From assembly GCA_947090765.1 (NCBI GenBank), contig OX352322.1, positions 4,509,501-4,573,500 on the forward strand: a stretch of 64,000 nt of DNA, in the 5' to 3' direction. Position 1 is the first letter of the stretch. Each line of letters begins with the position of its first letter. The position numbers and the translations under genes are program-made. The notes beneath the pieces were generated by a model. It made no database searches. It saw only the letters and a program-made list of their open reading frames with translations, and was not told where the DNA came from. Shown in pieces: positions 62,406 through 64,000 of this stretch. Source of the DNA: Pseudomonas sp. MM223. GTDB taxonomy: Bacteria; Pseudomonadota; Gammaproteobacteria; Pseudomonadales; Pseudomonadaceae.

Positions 62406-63221
62406 ATGAGCGATTTCAGCACCCTTGAAGTGACCCGCGACCCACGCGGCTTCGCCACCCTGTGGCTGAGCCGCGAGGACAAGAACAACGCCTTCAACGC
62501 GCAAATGATCCGCGAGCTGATCGTGGCCATCGACCAGTTGGCCGAAGACGCCAGCCTGCGCTTTGTGCTGCTGCGCGGCCGTGGCCGGCATTTCAGCGCC
62601 GGCGCCGACCTGGCCTGGATGCAACAGTCGGCGCAGCTGGATTTCAACACCAACCTGGATGACGCCCACGAACTGGGCGAGCTGATGTACGCCCTGCACC
62701 GCCTGAAGACGCCAACCCTGGCCGTGGTGCAAGGGGCAGCCTTTGGCGGCGCGCTGGGCCTGATCAGCTGCTGCGACATGGCCATCGGCGCCGAAGACGC
62801 CCAGCTGTGCCTGTCGGAAGTCCGCATTGGCCTGGCCCCGGCAGTTATCAGCCCGTTCGTGGTCAAGGCGATTGGTGAACGCGCCGCGCGCCGCTATGCC
62901 CTCACCGCCGAGCGTTTCAGCGGCGTACGGGCCCGTGAGCTGGGCCTGCTGGCCGAGGTGTACCCGGCCAGTGAGCTGGACGCCCAGGTGGATGAGTGGG
63001 TGAACAACCTGCTGCAGAACAGCCCGCAAGCGTTGCGCGCCACCAAGGACTTGCTGCGCGAAGTGGACGACGGCGAACTCAGCCCGGCCCTGCGCCGCTA
63101 CTGCGAGAACACCATTGCCCGCATCCGCGTCAGCGCCGAAGGCCAGGAGGGCCTGCGCGCCTTCCTGGAAAAACGCCGCCCCGCCTGGCAAAACGATGAC
63201 AAGAAGGAACCGCGCCCATGA
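62406..63221 (+). CDS. liuC: 3-methylglutaconyl-CoA hydratase
   Basis: A 271-residue crotonase-fold enzyme: RGRGRHFSAGADLAWMQQSA and VVQGAAFGGALGLISCCDMA form the oxyanion hole; CLSEVRIGLAPAVISPFVVK carries the conserved Glu. It hydrates methylglutaconyl-CoA to HMG-CoA. Three bases separate it from liuB, and its stop overlaps the liuD ATG (ATGA). The specific function follows from the operon. Confidence 0.93.
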   Translation: MSDFSTLEVTRDPRGFATLWLSREDKNNAFNAQMIRELIVAIDQLAEDASLRFVLLRGRGRHFSAGADLAWMQQSAQLDFNTNLDDAHELGELMYALHRLKTPTLAVVQGAAFGGALGLISCCDMAIGAEDAQLCLSEVRIGLAPAVISPFVVKAIGERAARRYALTAERFSGVRARELGLLAEVYPASELDAQVDEWVNNLLQNSPQALRATKDLLREVDDGELSPALRRYCENTIARIRVSAEGQEGLRAFLEKRRPAWQNDDKKEPRP

Positions 63222-64000
63222 GCCGCCCCGCTTTGACCACCCTGCTGGTCGCCAACCGTGGCGAAATCGCCTGCCGGATAATGCGCACCGCCAAGGCCAT
63301 GGGCCTGACCACTGTCGCCGTGCACAGCGCCACCGACCGAGACGCCCGGCACAGCCGCGAAGCGGATATCCGCGTCGATCTGGGCGGCACCAAGGCCGCC
63401 GAAAGCTACCTGCTGGTCGACAAGCTGCTGGCCGCTGCCAAGGCCAGTGGTGCCCAGGCCATTCACCCGGGCTATGGCTTTCTGTCCGAGAACGCAGGCT
63501 TCGCCCGCGCCATCGAACAAGCCGGGCTGATTTTCCTCGGCCCACCGGCCAGTGCCATCGACGCCATGGGCAGCAAATCGGCGGCCAAGGCCCTGATGGA
63601 AGCCGCTGGCGTGCCGCTGGTACCGGGCTACCACGGCGAAGCCCAAGACCTGGACACCTTCCGCGCCGCTGCCGAACGCATTGGCTACCCAGTGCTGCTC
63701 AAGGCCAGCGCGGGTGGTGGCGGCAAGGGCATGAAAGTGGTCGAGGAAGAAAGCCAGCTGGCCGACGCCCTGGCCTCGGCCCAGCGTGAGGCGCAATCGT
63801 CATTCGGCGATGCGCGCATGCTGGTGGAAAAGTACGTGCTCAAACCTCGACATGTGGAGATTCAGGTGTTTGCCGACCAGCACGGCAACTGCCTGTACCT
63901 CAATGAGCGTGACTGTTCCATTCAGCGCCGCCACCAGAAAGTGGTCGAAGAAGCTCCAGCCCCTGGCTTGTCGCCTGAACTGCGCCGGGCCATGGGTGAG
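63218..64000 (+). CDS. liuD: 3-methylcrotonyl-CoA carboxylase, alpha (biotin) subunit, N-terminal part
   Basis: The first 261 codons of a biotin carboxylase subunit, continuing past the window. Visible: LLVANRGEIACRIMRTAKAM (N-terminal domain), AIHPGYGFLSENAGFARAIE, the ATP-grasp glycine loop LLKASAGGGGKGMKVVEEES, and LNERDCSIQRRHQKVVEEAP with catalytic residues. The biotin-attachment domain is beyond the end. The start overlaps the liuC stop (ATGA). Confidence 0.96.
   Translation, partial: MSRPALTTLLVANRGEIACRIMRTAKAMGLTTVAVHSATDRDARHSREADIRVDLGGTKAAESYLLVDKLLAAAKASGAQAIHPGYGFLSENAGFARAIEQAGLIFLGPPASAIDAMGSKSAAKALMEAAGVPLVPGYHGEAQDLDTFRAAAERIGYPVLLKASAGGGGKGMKVVEEESQLADALASAQREAQSSFGDARMLVEKYVLKPRHVEIQVFADQHGNCLYLNERDCSIQRRHQKVVEEAPAPGLSPELRRAMGE

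Overview
The window looks like chromosomal DNA from a fluorescent pseudomonad of the Pseudomonas putida group. The evidence is high G+C coding sequence with strong third-position G/C bias, gene content and order that match my memory of the P. putida chromosome (purB, a pyd pyrimidine-catabolism cluster, gnd-zwf, a glycogen/trehalose island, liuABCD), and many intergenic REP doublets of the kind typical of that group. I see no rRNA, tRNA, CRISPR array, prophage or insertion sequence. A species call would need a database comparison.

Layout. Bases 1-4100 hold housekeeping genes: the end of mnmA, hflD, purB, a JmjC/cupin ribosomal-oxygenase-type gene and a GNAT acetyltransferase. Bases 4213-16351 hold topB (broken by two frameshifts), an amine-type FAD oxidase, an alpha/beta hydrolase, a TSUP exporter, nudC, an enoyl-CoA hydratase-family gene, nhaB, a RibD/DHFR-like protein, a lipocalin, a Nudix hydrolase, RNase Z and a small P-loop kinase. 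Bases 16493-25300 are the reductive pyrimidine (or hydantoin) degradation cluster: carbamoyl-amidohydrolase and NCS1 permease on the minus strand, divergent from hydantoinase, PydX/PreT and PydA/PreA, followed by a VOC protein and a RutR-like TetR regulator. Bases 25361-25909 carry a HigA antitoxin, a truncated HigB remnant and two matched operators. Bases 25887-30312 carry gnd, zwf (frameshifted at its start) and a GH15 glucoamylase-like gene. Bases 30815-35486 are an ECF sigma / FecR / TonB receptor / esterase iron-uptake signalling unit.

Bases 36012-56938 form an alpha-glucan and trehalose island: glgA, treZ (frameshifted), malQ, treY, a DUF2934 protein and glgX rightward, then an EEP-family gene and a passenger-less autotransporter barrel (frameshifted), and glgB, a treS-maltokinase fusion and glgE leftward. 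Together these give trehalose <-> maltose -> maltose-1-phosphate -> alpha-glucan (TreS/Mak, GlgE, GlgB) and glucan -> trehalose (GlgX, TreY, TreZ), with MalQ recycling short oligomers. glgC and glgP are not in the window. After two small unknown genes comes the leucine/isovalerate operon liuABC with the start of liuD, divergent from an acyl-CoA synthetase, with two matched LiuR-type palindromes between them.

Three cross-cutting observations stand out. First, five single-base indels break four otherwise well-conserved genes (topB twice, zwf, treZ, the autotransporter); several lie at short homopolymers, so sequencing error must be excluded before calling any of them a pseudogene. Second, three genes take their stop codon from inside a REP arm. 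Third, a 33-bp minisatellite sits between the two arms of a REP doublet upstream of pydX. I found no convincing wholly new multi-gene system. The least explained loci are the HigA/truncated-HigB locus, the small proline-rich ORF at 57078 and the DUF2934 protein inside the glucan operon.
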